Assembly: GCA_017428925.1 (NCBI GenBank)
Contig: JAFRPY010000027.1
Coordinates: 1 to 46,202 of the forward strand
Length of the DNA stretch: 46,202 nt
Source: Prevotella sp.
GTDB lineage: Bacteria; Bacteroidota; Bacteroidia; Bacteroidales; Bacteroidaceae
Reading direction: 5' to 3'
Numbering within the stretch: position 1 is the first letter of the stretch; the number at the start of each line of letters is the position of its first letter. Made by a program: the position numbers and the translations under genes. Below are positions 1-7,085 of the stretch, piece by piece. The notes beneath the pieces were generated by a model. The model was not told where the DNA came from. It was given only the letters and a program-made list of their open reading frames with translations, and did not search any database.

Positions 1-1
1 A

Positions 2-76
2 CCATTTAAGAACCAATATCCTCTGAAACAGTTTGTTGTAGTTACACCAGATAACTATTTAGACTGGGTCGTTTAA
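2..76 (+). CDS. C-terminal end of an unidentified gene (partial)
   Basis: The first 75 bases read through in one frame and end with TAA at 74-76. The 24 residues finish QFVVVTPDNYLDWVV, which has the hydrophobic/polar balance of a real C-terminus; the other two plus-strand frames are less protein-like. The rest lies outside the window, so the family cannot be named. It points toward the mazF gene on the other strand, so the two would be convergent. A short possible hairpin (GCATCAT at 87-93, ATGATGC at 108-114) follows the stop codon. The call rests on open frame and composition only and could be chance. Confidence 0.4.
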   Translation, partial: PFKNQYPLKQFVVVTPDNYLDWVV

Positions 77-146
77 CAAATCCCCCGCATCATCGGCAGT
101 GCGAGGGATGATGCCTGTGTCTGAGGAGTCTGGGAGGAGAGGAGGA

Positions 147-467
147 CTACTCGCAAAACATTTGACGCAAGACGTCCTGCAATGCGATAATCTCTTCGGA
201 AGTGAGTGTTGTAATACGATTCTTCAAACGTCGTTTGTCTATAGTACGAATCTGGTCGGTAGCCATCTCGCCGTCGCGCCCCATAAGATGACACCCTACG
301 CGATAGGGATATCCATGGATTGCCGACGTAATAGGCACGATAATCACAGTATTTAGATGTTCATTCAGTTCCTGAGGGCTAACGATGACACACGGACGAA
401 TCTTCTGCATCTCTGCACCGATGGTTGGGTTCAAATCAACCCAGTATACTTCAAACTGGTTTACCAT
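147..467 (-). CDS. mazF: MazF/PemK-family mRNA interferase toxin
   Basis: A 106-residue protein with the MazF/PemK layout. The N-terminal strand EVYWVDLNPTIGAEMQKIRP carries the family's usual [GxE..K.RPCVIVSP] run, followed by a TVIIVPITS strand and the basic loop before GEMATDQIRTIDKRRL. Members are ribosome-independent endoribonucleases that cut single-stranded mRNA; the Arg in RPCVIVSP and the Thr/Ser of VPITS belong to the active site. Its ATG (465-467) overlaps the antitoxin stop codon (ATGGTAA), so the two are translationally coupled with the antitoxin first. Length is typical for a complete toxin. Target sequence cannot be read from the protein. Confidence 0.9.
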   Translation of the reverse strand: MVNQFEVYWVDLNPTIGAEMQKIRPCVIVSPQELNEHLNTVIIVPITSAIHGYPYRVGCHLMGRDGEMATDQIRTIDKRRLKNRITTLTSEEIIALQDVLRQMFCE

Positions 468-706
468 TTCCAGTCCTCCATTGTTTCGTCTTCGAACACA
501 TCTTCTGCAATCAGTTTATCCTCACCCTCAATATGTGCTTGTTTTGCAGCTGCAGCCCAACCATTGCGTGGAGTAATTCCTGTCTCTTTTTTCTGGGCAA
601 TAACCAAGCCTTTCACGAAAGCAATAACCTTCGTCATTGCAACCTCGCTGTCGAGCAGCGGGTTAATCTCGCGGAACAGTTCCGCACGTAGTTGCATTGC
701 TGTCAT
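461..706 (-). CDS. Antitoxin of the MazF pair
   Basis: An 81-residue acidic-tailed protein directly upstream of mazF and overlapping it by 7 nt. The first half (RAELFREINPLLDSEVAMTK) is helical, and the tail is rich in Asp/Glu and Trp (EDVFEDETMEDWKW), as expected of an antitoxin that wraps its toxin. It does not show the AbrB-like motif of E. coli MazE; it resembles the short antitoxins that usually accompany MazF in Bacteroidetes. The role as antitoxin is inferred mainly from position. The start ATG at 704-706 lies 26 nt from the -7 box of a good promoter at 733-764, which probably drives both genes. Confidence 0.78.
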   Translation of the reverse strand: MTAMQLRAELFREINPLLDSEVAMTKVIAFVKGLVIAQKKETGITPRNGWAAAAKQAHIEGEDKLIAEDVFEDETMEDWKW

Positions 707-732
707 AATCCGAATGTTTAAAGTTCACTCTG

Positions 733-764
733 CAAAGATACAAATAATTTCCGAAACATCAAAA
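733..764 (-). promoter_or_regulatory. Promoter of the mazF toxin-antitoxin pair
   Basis: Read on the minus strand, TTTTG (760-764) and TATCTTTG (733-740) are separated by exactly 19 bp. This matches the Bacteroidetes housekeeping promoter consensus (TTTG, 19-21 bp, TAnnTTTG). The antitoxin ATG begins 26 nt downstream of the -7 box. Confidence 0.75.
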
Positions 765-854
765 TATAAACAAATAAAAGCATTATCAGGTGCATCTTCG
801 CCCCCTTTCGTAAGATTTAACGCCACAACCGCACGGAAATTGGAAATATATTTG

Positions 855-862
855 TATTTTTG
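855..862 (+). promoter_or_regulatory. -7 promoter box of the RelB-like antitoxin
   Basis: TATTTTTG fits the Bacteroidetes TAnnTTTG -7 element and lies 31 nt before the ATG at 894. No convincing TTTG is found 19-21 bp upstream, so only half of the promoter is supported. The position of this box excludes the much longer upstream reading frame that begins at 357. Confidence 0.5.
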
Positions 863-893
863 CAGACGTTATAACACTTTAATGCACATAATT

Positions 894-1154
894 ATGGCAA
901 CTACGACATCTACCCCCAATCCAGCCCAGATGATTATCACGCTGGAGGACAATGCGCTCGTGGCTGACATCAAGCGGGCACTGAAACTGATACGCGGCAT
1001 TGCGTCGGTGCGCGTGGCCACCATCAGCGACGACAAGACCATTACACCCGCCATGCGCCGCTCCATCAACAAGGCCCGTCGCGAACTGGCCAAGGGCGAA
1101 ACCATCAAGTGCAGCACCCCCGAGGAGATGCAGCGCTATTTCGACAGCCTATGA
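894..1154 (+). CDS. RelB-like antitoxin of a broken toxin-antitoxin pair
   Basis: An 86-residue protein. ATG 894 (or ATG 882 in the same frame) is preferred because a -7 box lies at 855-862. The centre has a short strand then helix (ITLEDNALVADIKRALKLIR), and the C-terminal part (AMRRSINKARRELAKGETIK, then a TPEEMQRYFDSL tail) is highly charged and helical, the pattern of antitoxins paired with RelE/YoeB-type toxins. The stop codon overlaps the ATG of a toxin-like fragment (ATGA), the usual coupling for such pairs. The toxin is truncated, so this antitoxin may be an orphan. Family assignment is by pattern and context only. Confidence 0.65.
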   Translation: MATTTSTPNPAQMIITLEDNALVADIKRALKLIRGIASVRVATISDDKTITPAMRRSINKARRELAKGETIKCSTPEEMQRYFDSL

Positions 1155-1357
1155 CCTACACGATTGACTATTCCAAGGAGGCCGACAGGACGCTGCGCAA
1201 GTGGTTCAAGCCGAGGAACACTATACCGACAAATAGCATATCCCCCATGCCCCCATTCACCCTCACATACCGACACGAGGCAACGGGAATTATCACAACG
1301 AATTCAACGAATTTGACGAATTCGGATGGTGCGTGGTACAATGGAACAAAATCGTAA
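1151..1357 (+). pseudogene. Truncated RelE/YoeB-type toxin
   Basis: Starts at ATG 1151 inside the antitoxin stop codon. The first 20 residues (TYTIDYSKEADRTLRKWFK) are the first strand and start of the helical hairpin of a RelE/YoeB/HigB-type ribosome-dependent RNase. After that the frame runs into low-complexity, non-homologous residues (TNSISPMPPF, then ITTNSTNLTNSD) and stops after 68 codons; a full toxin is about 85-100 residues. The catalytic C-terminal strands are missing, so the product should be inactive. The cause looks like a deletion or replacement just after codon 20, and the downstream DNA is repeat-rich. The remnant is probably tolerated because it retains no activity. Confidence 0.65.
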
Positions 1358-1396
1358 TAAAAAATTACCAATAGCACAACGCGTTTTCTGGACAAA

Positions 1397-1506
1397 AAAT
1401 AAGGTTTTTACAGGTAAAAAATAAGGATTTCACAGGCTAAAAATAAGGAATTCGAGTCGAAACAAAGGAGATTTCATCCTCAAAAGATAAGGTTTTGACG
1501 TCCAAC
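1397..1506. repeat. 22-bp-period array, motif AAATAAGG
   Basis: AAATAAGG starts at 1397, 1419 and 1441, exactly 22 bp apart, and AGATAAGG starts at 1485, which is two periods later. The unit between (1463-1484) has a degenerate motif but keeps the AAA end of the unit in register. Units share the form AAATAAGG-nTTT-ACAGG-AAA. The array is followed 20 bp later by a perfect 15-bp hairpin (1526-1562). It is one of four arrays of the same period in this window (see 20746, 37319, 46052). Confidence 0.8.
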
Positions 1507-1525
1507 TCTGCCTGAGTTGCAAAGA

Positions 1526-1562
1526 AAAACCCTATGATTTGCAAACGAAATCATAGGGTTTT
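1526..1562. terminator. Perfect 15-bp hairpin, terminator-like in both directions
   Basis: AAAACCCTATGATTT (1526-1540) pairs perfectly with AAATCATAGGGTTTT (1548-1562) across a 7-nt loop. The stem ends in A4 on one side and T4 on the other, so it could act as a weak bidirectional intrinsic terminator. It lies in a gene-free stretch downstream of the truncated toxin and next to the AAATAAGG array. Confidence 0.6.
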
Positions 1563-1984
1563 CAACGGCCCGGGAATCCCAAGTTCCAGCCGCAACATCA
1601 ACCTTTCAGCCATTGTTTCCGCAGTACAGGTTGTTCAAACATCATCTTTTTCATGTTCATCTTGTTATTTTTTTTCATGGTTTATCTGGTCATTTTGTCA
1701 TCTGGTCGTTTGGTGGTTTAGCTTCCCAAACGACTAAACAACTAATTTCCTAAACGACTAACTTCTGCAAAGATAATATGGAACCGACTAATGAGTTTGG
1801 ACGAAGGAGGGGGAATCCTCTAAACGAATAACTATTATAGTCATATCATTATTAACATCATAATAATGACTTTTAAATCCAGCAGGTAACACACTACTAT
1901 ATTTTTATAATATTTGCTTTAATTACGCACGAAACGATGCCATTTTCATCAAATTGCATTAAGAAAGAAAAAAAAATTTCTTCC
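1563..1984. other. Gene-free, AT-rich, short-repeat region
   Basis: I see no credible gene here. AAACGACTAA or close variants occur at 1728, 1752 and 1782, with the inverse GGTCGTTTGG at 1704-1713 forming a near-perfect hairpin with CCAAACGAC (1726-1734). ATCTGGTC occurs twice (1684, 1700). Spacing of these copies is irregular, unlike the 22-bp arrays. The rest, up to the satD promoter, is A/T-rich. Confidence 0.5.
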
Positions 1985-1985
1985 T

Positions 1986-2019
1986 TTTGCATTTGTAAGA
2001 AGATTATTTCCTATCTTTG
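1986..2019 (+). promoter_or_regulatory. Promoter of the SatD/DUF3307 cassette
   Basis: TATCTTTG at 2012-2019 is a consensus -7 box. TTTG at 1986-1989 gives a 22-bp spacer; a second TTTG at 1992-1995 gives 16 bp, so the -33 choice is uncertain. The transcript would have a leader of about 85 nt that contains the ACAAGT/ACTTGT cluster. Confidence 0.6.
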
Positions 2020-2031
2020 CAAGCAAATAAG

Positions 2032-2094
2032 CTTGTATTAAAACAAAACAAGTGATAAAGCTTGTATTTACAATAAACAAGTCCAGGCACTTGT
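2032..2094. promoter_or_regulatory. Operator-like ACAAGT/ACTTGT cluster before satD
   Basis: The leader holds repeated half-sites: CTTGTATT at 2032-2039 and 2061-2068, ACAAGT at 2048-2053 and 2077-2082, and ACTTGT at 2089-2094. The last two form a perfect inverted repeat, ACAAGT-N6-ACTTGT, ending 18 bp before the satD ATG. Such a cluster downstream of a promoter suits a repressor operator. The SatD protein itself ends in a helix-turn-helix-like segment, so autoregulation is possible; this is inference. Confidence 0.5.
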
Positions 2095-2112
2095 AGATAA
2101 ATTATAGAATAT

Positions 2113-2766
2113 ATGTATGCTGCAATATCCGCTGATGTAGTGTCATCTACTTCTCTCTCTCGGGAGTCGATGATTGAACTCAACGAAAAGTTGAAAAAGT
2201 GCCTATGTATTCTTGAGAGACGTTATCAAGGTTTTTGGGGGCGTATTGTTAGAGGCGATTCCATCGAATGTATCATGAGCAGGCCTGAAGATGCTTTTGA
2301 AGTGGCACTGATTCTGAAAACATGGGTTAAATCGTTTGAACCAAGCAATATACAAGATGACAAACGATTTAATAGGTATGGTCTTAGGATTGCTATAGGC
2401 ATCGGCGAAATGAAGACTATTGACCGTAGTTTAGACATGATGGATGGTGATGCCATTTATCGTTCTGGTCGTGCTATGGATAAACTTGTTGGACGAGCAA
2501 AATATTCATTTGTAATTTCAATGGCTGACAGTGAGCATGAGCAGGCATTACAAGTTATATTGACATTGGTCAATCAACTACTGAATAATGCAACTGCTCG
2601 CAAATGTGAGACCCTTTGTGAAAGGATTCTTTCATCAGACACAAGTAAAACAGCTGAAAAAATGGGTATTTCAGTATCTGGTGTCAATCAAACATTAAAG
2701 GATCTTGGATGGAGTGCCATAGAACAGGCAATAATATATTATCAAAAAGTTACTTCAAGACTATGA
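2113..2766 (+). CDS. SatD-family protein with class III cyclase-like motifs and C-terminal HTH
   Basis: A 217-residue cytosolic protein of the SatD family (function not established). Several motifs line up with the class III nucleotidyl cyclase core: SADVVSST (Asp8, first metal site), RGDSIECIM with PEDAFEVALIL (Asp49, second metal site, 41 residues on), RIAIGIGE (92-99), and DGDAIYRSGRAMD (111-123), where cyclases have GDxVNxAARL. The Arg (R120) is kept but the usual Asn is Tyr116. Residues from about 172 on (DTSKTAEKMGISVSGVNQTL) look like a helix-turn-helix. Its stop overlaps the ATG of a membrane protein (ATGA), so the two form one unit. A cyclase-plus-membrane-effector reading resembles Pycsar defence modules, but enzyme activity is unproven; the Asn-to-Tyr change could mean a ligand sensor instead. 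Confidence 0.75.
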   Translation: MYAAISADVVSSTSLSRESMIELNEKLKKCLCILERRYQGFWGRIVRGDSIECIMSRPEDAFEVALILKTWVKSFEPSNIQDDKRFNRYGLRIAIGIGEMKTIDRSLDMMDGDAIYRSGRAMDKLVGRAKYSFVISMADSEHEQALQVILTLVNQLLNNATARKCETLCERILSSDTSKTAEKMGISVSGVNQTLKDLGWSAIEQAIIYYQKVTSRL

Positions 2767-3554
2767 TAAATAATTTGTTATTTAATCTTATTATTGCTCA
2801 CGTTTTGGGCGATTTTTATCTGCAATGGGGTTCTTCTTGCAAGAACAAGGCTTTGTATTCTGTAAAGGGGAAGGATTTGTGGTTACATTCCTTGGCAATT
2901 GGAATACTTTCATGGATTGCCATATGGGATTTAAGGGGATGGTGGCTTGCCGCTTGTATAATGGTACTCCATTTCTTGATTGACTGGTTTAAGTCGTATG
3001 TGCAATTAAAGTGTAATGTTTTCAATATCGATAAATCAAATTGTTCCCAATTGGTTGACGGTGATAACAAACGGCATGATTTGTGGATATTTGTTGTCGA
3101 TCAAATTCTTCACATCGCTGTCATCGTAGTATTTGCTAATATTTGGCTGAGAATAAATAATGATTGGCACCAATTCGGATGGCTTCAAGAGTTTACGATT
3201 AGCCACCCACTGCGTGCGAAGACCATCGTAGCCATGTTGTTAGCCTTAAAACCTGCAAACATCTTGGTATTGCTTATTCTTGGAGCATGTAAAGTAACTA
3301 TTACCCCAAGTGAAAATGATGACCACGGCAATTTCCATTCAGGAGAACTCATAGGATGGCTGGAGCGTGGACTCATGTTGTTATTTGTAATTATGGCCCA
3401 ATACGAGGCTATAGGTTTCCTTATTGCAGCGAAGTCCATACTTCGGTTTAATGAAGCGTCGTCGGGTAGTGAAAAATCCGAGTATGTGTTGACGGGTACA
3501 CTATTATCATTAACAATTGCTTTGTGCTTAGGCATTTCTGTTGTTCGAATGTAA
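2763..3554 (+). CDS. DUF3307 polytopic membrane protein
   Basis: 263 residues from ATG 2763, which overlaps the satD stop; a longer frame from TTG 2709 lies inside satD and is not needed. I count about seven hydrophobic segments, roughly at 3-20, 38-55, 60-80, 106-128, 156-178, 199-228 and 240-260. Polar residues sit inside or at the edge of them: AHVLGD, HSL, HFLIDWFK, DQILHI, GELIGWLERG, AKSILR. The repeated His/Asp pattern is the hallmark of DUF3307 and suggests a buried metal or catalytic site. No function is known to me. Linked to SatD, it could be the membrane effector or partner of a nucleotide signal. The two genes have their own promoter and look like a self-contained cassette. Confidence 0.8.
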   Translation: MINNLLFNLIIAHVLGDFYLQWGSSCKNKALYSVKGKDLWLHSLAIGILSWIAIWDLRGWWLAACIMVLHFLIDWFKSYVQLKCNVFNIDKSNCSQLVDGDNKRHDLWIFVVDQILHIAVIVVFANIWLRINNDWHQFGWLQEFTISHPLRAKTIVAMLLALKPANILVLLILGACKVTITPSENDDHGNFHSGELIGWLERGLMLLFVIMAQYEAIGFLIAAKSILRFNEASSGSEKSEYVLTGTLLSLTIALCLGISVVRM

Positions 3555-3695
3555 GGTTTTAAAAGACGATAATAAAATGAAAACTGAAAGATAAAAGTTT
3601 TTCCGTGATACACAAGTTTGGCATTTGCAAACATTCCCCTTACCTTGGAAAAATCATCAAAAAATCTATAGCCCTAATCCCTCCTCTTGCATCAA

Positions 3696-4736
3696 TTACA
3701 ACTTCCAATCTCCCATCACATTCTGAAGGGTGATGGACTGGGCTTCTTTCTTGGTGAGCTGTCGGGCCCATGTTACGCGACTTTGGGGATTGGCACCGGG
3801 ACCGGTGCTGCCATACTCGGCATAGCGGGCGGTTTTCTCGTTCTCTGGATTACGCCAGTTTTCCCATCCCTCGGGAACGATGTGGCTGCCCATCTCGGTA
3901 TTTATAAACAGGGTGTAGGCGTATGGTCGCCAGGGACGGCCAAGATAGACTTTGTTGATGCCTTCGTCGGCGATGAGACGGCAACCGTTGAAAACATAAC
4001 CATATTTGACGTTCTGGGGCGTGGAGGCAGCGGTGATGTAGGAATTGGCCTTGCTACGGATGGTGCACTGCTCGAACCATGCAGTGCTGGGGCCGAAGAT
4101 GAAATCGGTGGTTCCCTCGATGTAGCAGTGGTCGAAATAACAGCGGGTGCCGCCCATGCCCGTATAGATGGTGTCCTGATGACCGAGGAAGCGGACGTTG
4201 ATGAACTTCAGGCGGTCGCCCTCGGTATGAAGTGCCACGGCCTGTCCCAATCGGGCTGAGTTATTCTCGATGGTGATGTTCTTGAAAGTGATGTCCTGGC
4301 CCTCAACCTTCACGGTATAGGTGCGGAAGGTTCCCATGGGCTGGCAGCCCCCCTCGGTCCCCCCTTGGGGGGAAGATGTGTCGTATCCTATCTTTGGGAT
4401 GCGGATGTTGGCATGGTCGTCGTAGGTGATGACGGTCTGCTGGGCATCCTCGCCGCAAATCTCGATGTTGGTGAGCCATGAGGGTATCACCACTTTTTCC
4501 TTATAGACTCCCTTTTTCACGAATATCACCTTGTGGTATTCCATGAATGCGCGGCATACTTCAACGGCCTCGTTGACGGTGCGGAACTGGCCTGTGCCAT
4601 CGCGTGCCACGAAGAGGGTGTCGGGATTGTCGTAGCTCGAAGCGGCTTTCGCTTCGACAAGTGATAAGTGATAAGTGATGAGCGATAAGATTATCACTAT
4701 CATTTGCCTGATGTGGAGCGTCATTTTAGGTTTCAT
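3696..4736 (-). CDS. Secreted pectinesterase (CE8)
   Basis: 346 residues with an N-terminal signal segment (IVIILSLITYHLSLVEAKA). It demethylates the galacturonate backbone of pectin. The right-handed beta-helix motifs of the family are present in order: GQAVALH (164-170), GHQDTIY with Asp188, TTDFIFG with Asp211, and LGRPW with Arg266 and Trp268. These are the two catalytic Asp residues and the substrate Arg/Trp. Residues 121-133 (SSPQGGTEGGCQP) are encoded by a GC-rich palindromic repeat that also occurs elsewhere in the window, so they are probably an in-frame insertion in a surface turn. The signal peptide is partly encoded by a repeated GTGATAA sequence (4659-4682). It is a lone gene; no other pectin gene is adjacent. 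Confidence 0.93.
   Translation of the reverse strand: MKPKMTLHIRQMIVIILSLITYHLSLVEAKAASSYDNPDTLFVARDGTGQFRTVNEAVEVCRAFMEYHKVIFVKKGVYKEKVVIPSWLTNIEICGEDAQQTVITYDDHANIRIPKIGYDTSSPQGGTEGGCQPMGTFRTYTVKVEGQDITFKNITIENNSARLGQAVALHTEGDRLKFINVRFLGHQDTIYTGMGGTRCYFDHCYIEGTTDFIFGPSTAWFEQCTIRSKANSYITAASTPQNVKYGYVFNGCRLIADEGINKVYLGRPWRPYAYTLFINTEMGSHIVPEGWENWRNPENEKTARYAEYGSTGPGANPQSRVTWARQLTKKEAQSITLQNVMGDWKL
4346..4376. repeat. GC-rich palindromic element inside the pectinesterase gene
   Basis: A C-rich run, a TCGGT or TCATT-type spacer, then a CCCCCC/GGGGGG hairpin (4359-4372). The copy at 25245-25275 in the dehydrogenase gene has the same layout. On the coding strand it gives SPQGGTEGG here and SPLGGNEGG there, so both are read in the same frame. 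Confidence 0.75.
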
Positions 4737-4781
4737 AGATTTTTGTTTAAGTATTTGTTTTTATGATATTATAGCTAAGCG

Positions 4782-7064
4782 CTACATGATTTGATTGATT
4801 TCCTGTAGTCCGTCAACGTCTTTCAATAGTGAAATGATGTTGTCGACGTCTTCGCGGTCGTGGATGCGGAGCTCAATTTTTCCGCTGAAGATGCCTTCGC
4901 CGCAGGTGATGTCGATGTGGTGGATGTTGACGTTCAACTGGCCTGAAATGACCTGCGTCACCTGGTTGAGCAGTCCGATGCGGTCGATGCCGCTGACTTC
5001 GATGGTGGCGTCGAAGAAGAGTCGTTTGTGCATGTCCCACTTGGCATCGAGGATGCGCTTGCCGTAGGTGGACTTCAGTTTGGAGGCCACGGAACAGTTG
5101 CGCTGATGGATGACCACACGGTTACGGCCATCGATGAAGCCGAGGACGTCGTCGCCGGGTATCGCGTGGCAGCAGGTGGGGAAGATAAACTGGTTGAGGT
5201 TGTCGTCGGTGATGATGACAGGCTTCTTGCGGTTGAAATCCTTGTCGATGATGAAATAGCTACGCTCGTCGCGCTCTTCTTTCCGATCTTCTTTCTTCTT
5301 GCCCACGAATGGAACGTAGCGGAGCCAGCTCTTCGACTTCAGGTCGTCGTCCTTCGACCGCCGGCCATAGATTTCGTCGATGTCCTTGTCGCCGAGGATG
5401 ATGTTCTTCAGTCCGATGGCAAGGAAAAGGTCTTCGTGGTGGCGCACTTCGTGGAGATCGCAAAGTTTGTCGAGTGCTGAGGTGGTGACTTCCATGTCGT
5501 GACGAGCGAGGAATTCGGTAAGGATGCGCTCGCCCTCTTTCTGCGACTCGCGGTTGTCGCGGCGCAATATGGCCTGAATCTTTCCCTTGGCCTTTGCGGT
5601 GGATACGAAGTTCACCCACGAGGGTTCGACGTGCTGCGAGTTACTGGTAAGGATTTCCACCTGGTCACCACTTTCCAGCTTGTGGCTGAGGGGCACCAGT
5701 TTGTGGTTCACCTTTGCACCGATACAATGGCTGCCGAGGAAGGTGTGTATCTGGAAGGCGAAGTCGAGTGCCGTGCACCCGGCCGGCATGGTCTTGATTT
5801 CTCCCTTTGGCGTAAAGACGAATATCTCAGAGGCAAAGAGATTGAGCTTGATGGCATCGAGGAAGTCCATGGCATCGGGCTGCGGATCGTCGAGAATCTC
5901 CTTGATGGTGGAGAGCCAGTCGCCCAGTTCGCCCTCGTCCTCGGTAATCTCGCCGCCTTCCTTGTATTTCCAGTGGGCGGCAAAACCCTGCTCGGCCACC
6001 TCGTCCATGCGCTCGGAACGTATCTGTACCTCAATCCATCGGCCCTTGTTGGACATGAGCGTCACGTGGAGGGCCTGATAACCGTTGGCCTTGGGGTGGT
6101 TGAGCCATTCGCGCAAACGGTCGGGATGACTCTTGTATATCTTCGAGAGTGCCACATAGATGTCGAAGCACTCGTTGATTTCTAATTCGTCCTTGCTGGG
6201 GGTGAAGATGATGCGGACGGCGAGGAGGTCGTAGATCTGATCGAAAGAGACGTGCTTGGTCTGCATCTTGCTCCAGATAGAATAGGGCGTCTTGACGCGC
6301 TTGATGATGCGGTGCTTGAGGCCCATCTTGGTAAGTGCCTCCTCGATGGGGGCGATGAAGTCGTTGAAAAGCTCGTCGCGCTTGCTGGCCGTCTCAGAGA
6401 GCAGCATCTCGATCTTGGCAAACTCCTCGGGATGCTCAAAACGGAACGAAAGATTTTCGAGTTCCGACTTAATCTTGTTAAGTCCCAGCCGGTTAGCCAG
6501 CGGAGCATAGATATAAAGTGTTTCGCCGGCTATCTTGTACTGTTTGTTGGCGGGCTGCGAGGCCAGCGTGCGCATGTTGTGCAGACGGTCGCAAATTTTG
6601 ATGAGGATGACGCGGATGTCCTCGCTCATGGTGAGTAGCAGTTTCTTGAAATTCTCCGCCTGGGCAGATGCCTGCTCACCAAAGATTCCGCCTGAAATCT
6701 TGGTCAGGCCATCGACAATCTGCGCAATCTTTGGCCCGAAGATGTTGGAAATGTCTTCCACGGTATAGTCGGTGTCTTCGACCACGTCGTGGAGGAGTGC
6801 CGAGCAGATACTTGTGGAGCCGAGGCCCATTTCGGAACACGCTATCTGTGCGACCGCAATGGGGTGCATGATATATGGCTCGCCCGAGAGACGGCGCACG
6901 CCTTTGTGGGCCTGGCGCGCGAAGTGGAATGCCTTGGTGATGATGTCCACCTTCTTGCGGTGACGTGACGCCAGATAGCTGTTGAGCAAATTCTGGAAAG
7001 CCTCGTCAACCATTTTCTCCCCTTCTTCCTCGGTGATGGGGTATTGTCTCTTCTGCTCTTCCAT
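4782..7064 (-). CDS. relA/spoT: Bifunctional (p)ppGpp synthetase/hydrolase (Rel/SpoT)
   Basis: 760 residues, full length for a long RelA/SpoT homologue. Order of domains: HD hydrolase (about 40-200) with His53, His67 and the HDVVEDT motif at His92-Asp93-Glu96-Asp97, so hydrolysis should be active; synthetase (about 235-365) with RVKTPYSIWSKM, QIYDLLAVRIIF and NGYQALH; TGS (about 400-465); a Cys-rich stretch around FPTCCHAIPGD; and a C-terminal ACT domain (about 690-760). It makes and degrades the stringent-response alarmone on the ribosome and in the cytosol. It is the last gene of a minus-strand run after parA, parB, a DUF5683 gene and a lytic transglycosylase, with a 21-nt gap to the latter. 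Confidence 0.96.
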   Translation of the reverse strand: MEEQKRQYPITEEEGEKMVDEAFQNLLNSYLASRHRKKVDIITKAFHFARQAHKGVRRLSGEPYIMHPIAVAQIACSEMGLGSTSICSALLHDVVEDTDYTVEDISNIFGPKIAQIVDGLTKISGGIFGEQASAQAENFKKLLLTMSEDIRVILIKICDRLHNMRTLASQPANKQYKIAGETLYIYAPLANRLGLNKIKSELENLSFRFEHPEEFAKIEMLLSETASKRDELFNDFIAPIEEALTKMGLKHRIIKRVKTPYSIWSKMQTKHVSFDQIYDLLAVRIIFTPSKDELEINECFDIYVALSKIYKSHPDRLREWLNHPKANGYQALHVTLMSNKGRWIEVQIRSERMDEVAEQGFAAHWKYKEGGEITEDEGELGDWLSTIKEILDDPQPDAMDFLDAIKLNLFASEIFVFTPKGEIKTMPAGCTALDFAFQIHTFLGSHCIGAKVNHKLVPLSHKLESGDQVEILTSNSQHVEPSWVNFVSTAKAKGKIQAILRRDNRESQKEGERILTEFLARHDMEVTTSALDKLCDLHEVRHHEDLFLAIGLKNIILGDKDIDEIYGRRSKDDDLKSKSWLRYVPFVGKKKEDRKEERDERSYFIIDKDFNRKKPVIITDDNLNQFIFPTCCHAIPGDDVLGFIDGRNRVVIHQRNCSVASKLKSTYGKRILDAKWDMHKRLFFDATIEVSGIDRIGLLNQVTQVISGQLNVNIHHIDITCGEGIFSGKIELRIHDREDVDNIISLLKDVDGLQEINQIM

Positions 7065-7085
7065 AATTCTTGTGGGTTGTTGGCT

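Noticed and set aside
357-893. N-terminal extension of the RelB-like antitoxin
   Set aside because: Antisense to the MazF pair and upstream of the -7 box at 855-862.
1704-1830. Fifth phased array with AAACGACTAA
   Set aside because: Copies are spaced 24, 30 and about 40 bp, without the 22-bp step, so it was not grouped with the others.
2709-2762. TTG start that would extend DUF3307 by 18 residues
   Set aside because: The extension is inside satD; the ATGA overlap at 2763 is the normal coupling and the membrane protein starts properly there.
4659-4682. GTGATAA tandem repeat in the pectinesterase signal peptide as a mobile element
   Set aside because: A similar short repeat follows comF (14380-14397), but it is too short and simple to claim a shared origin.
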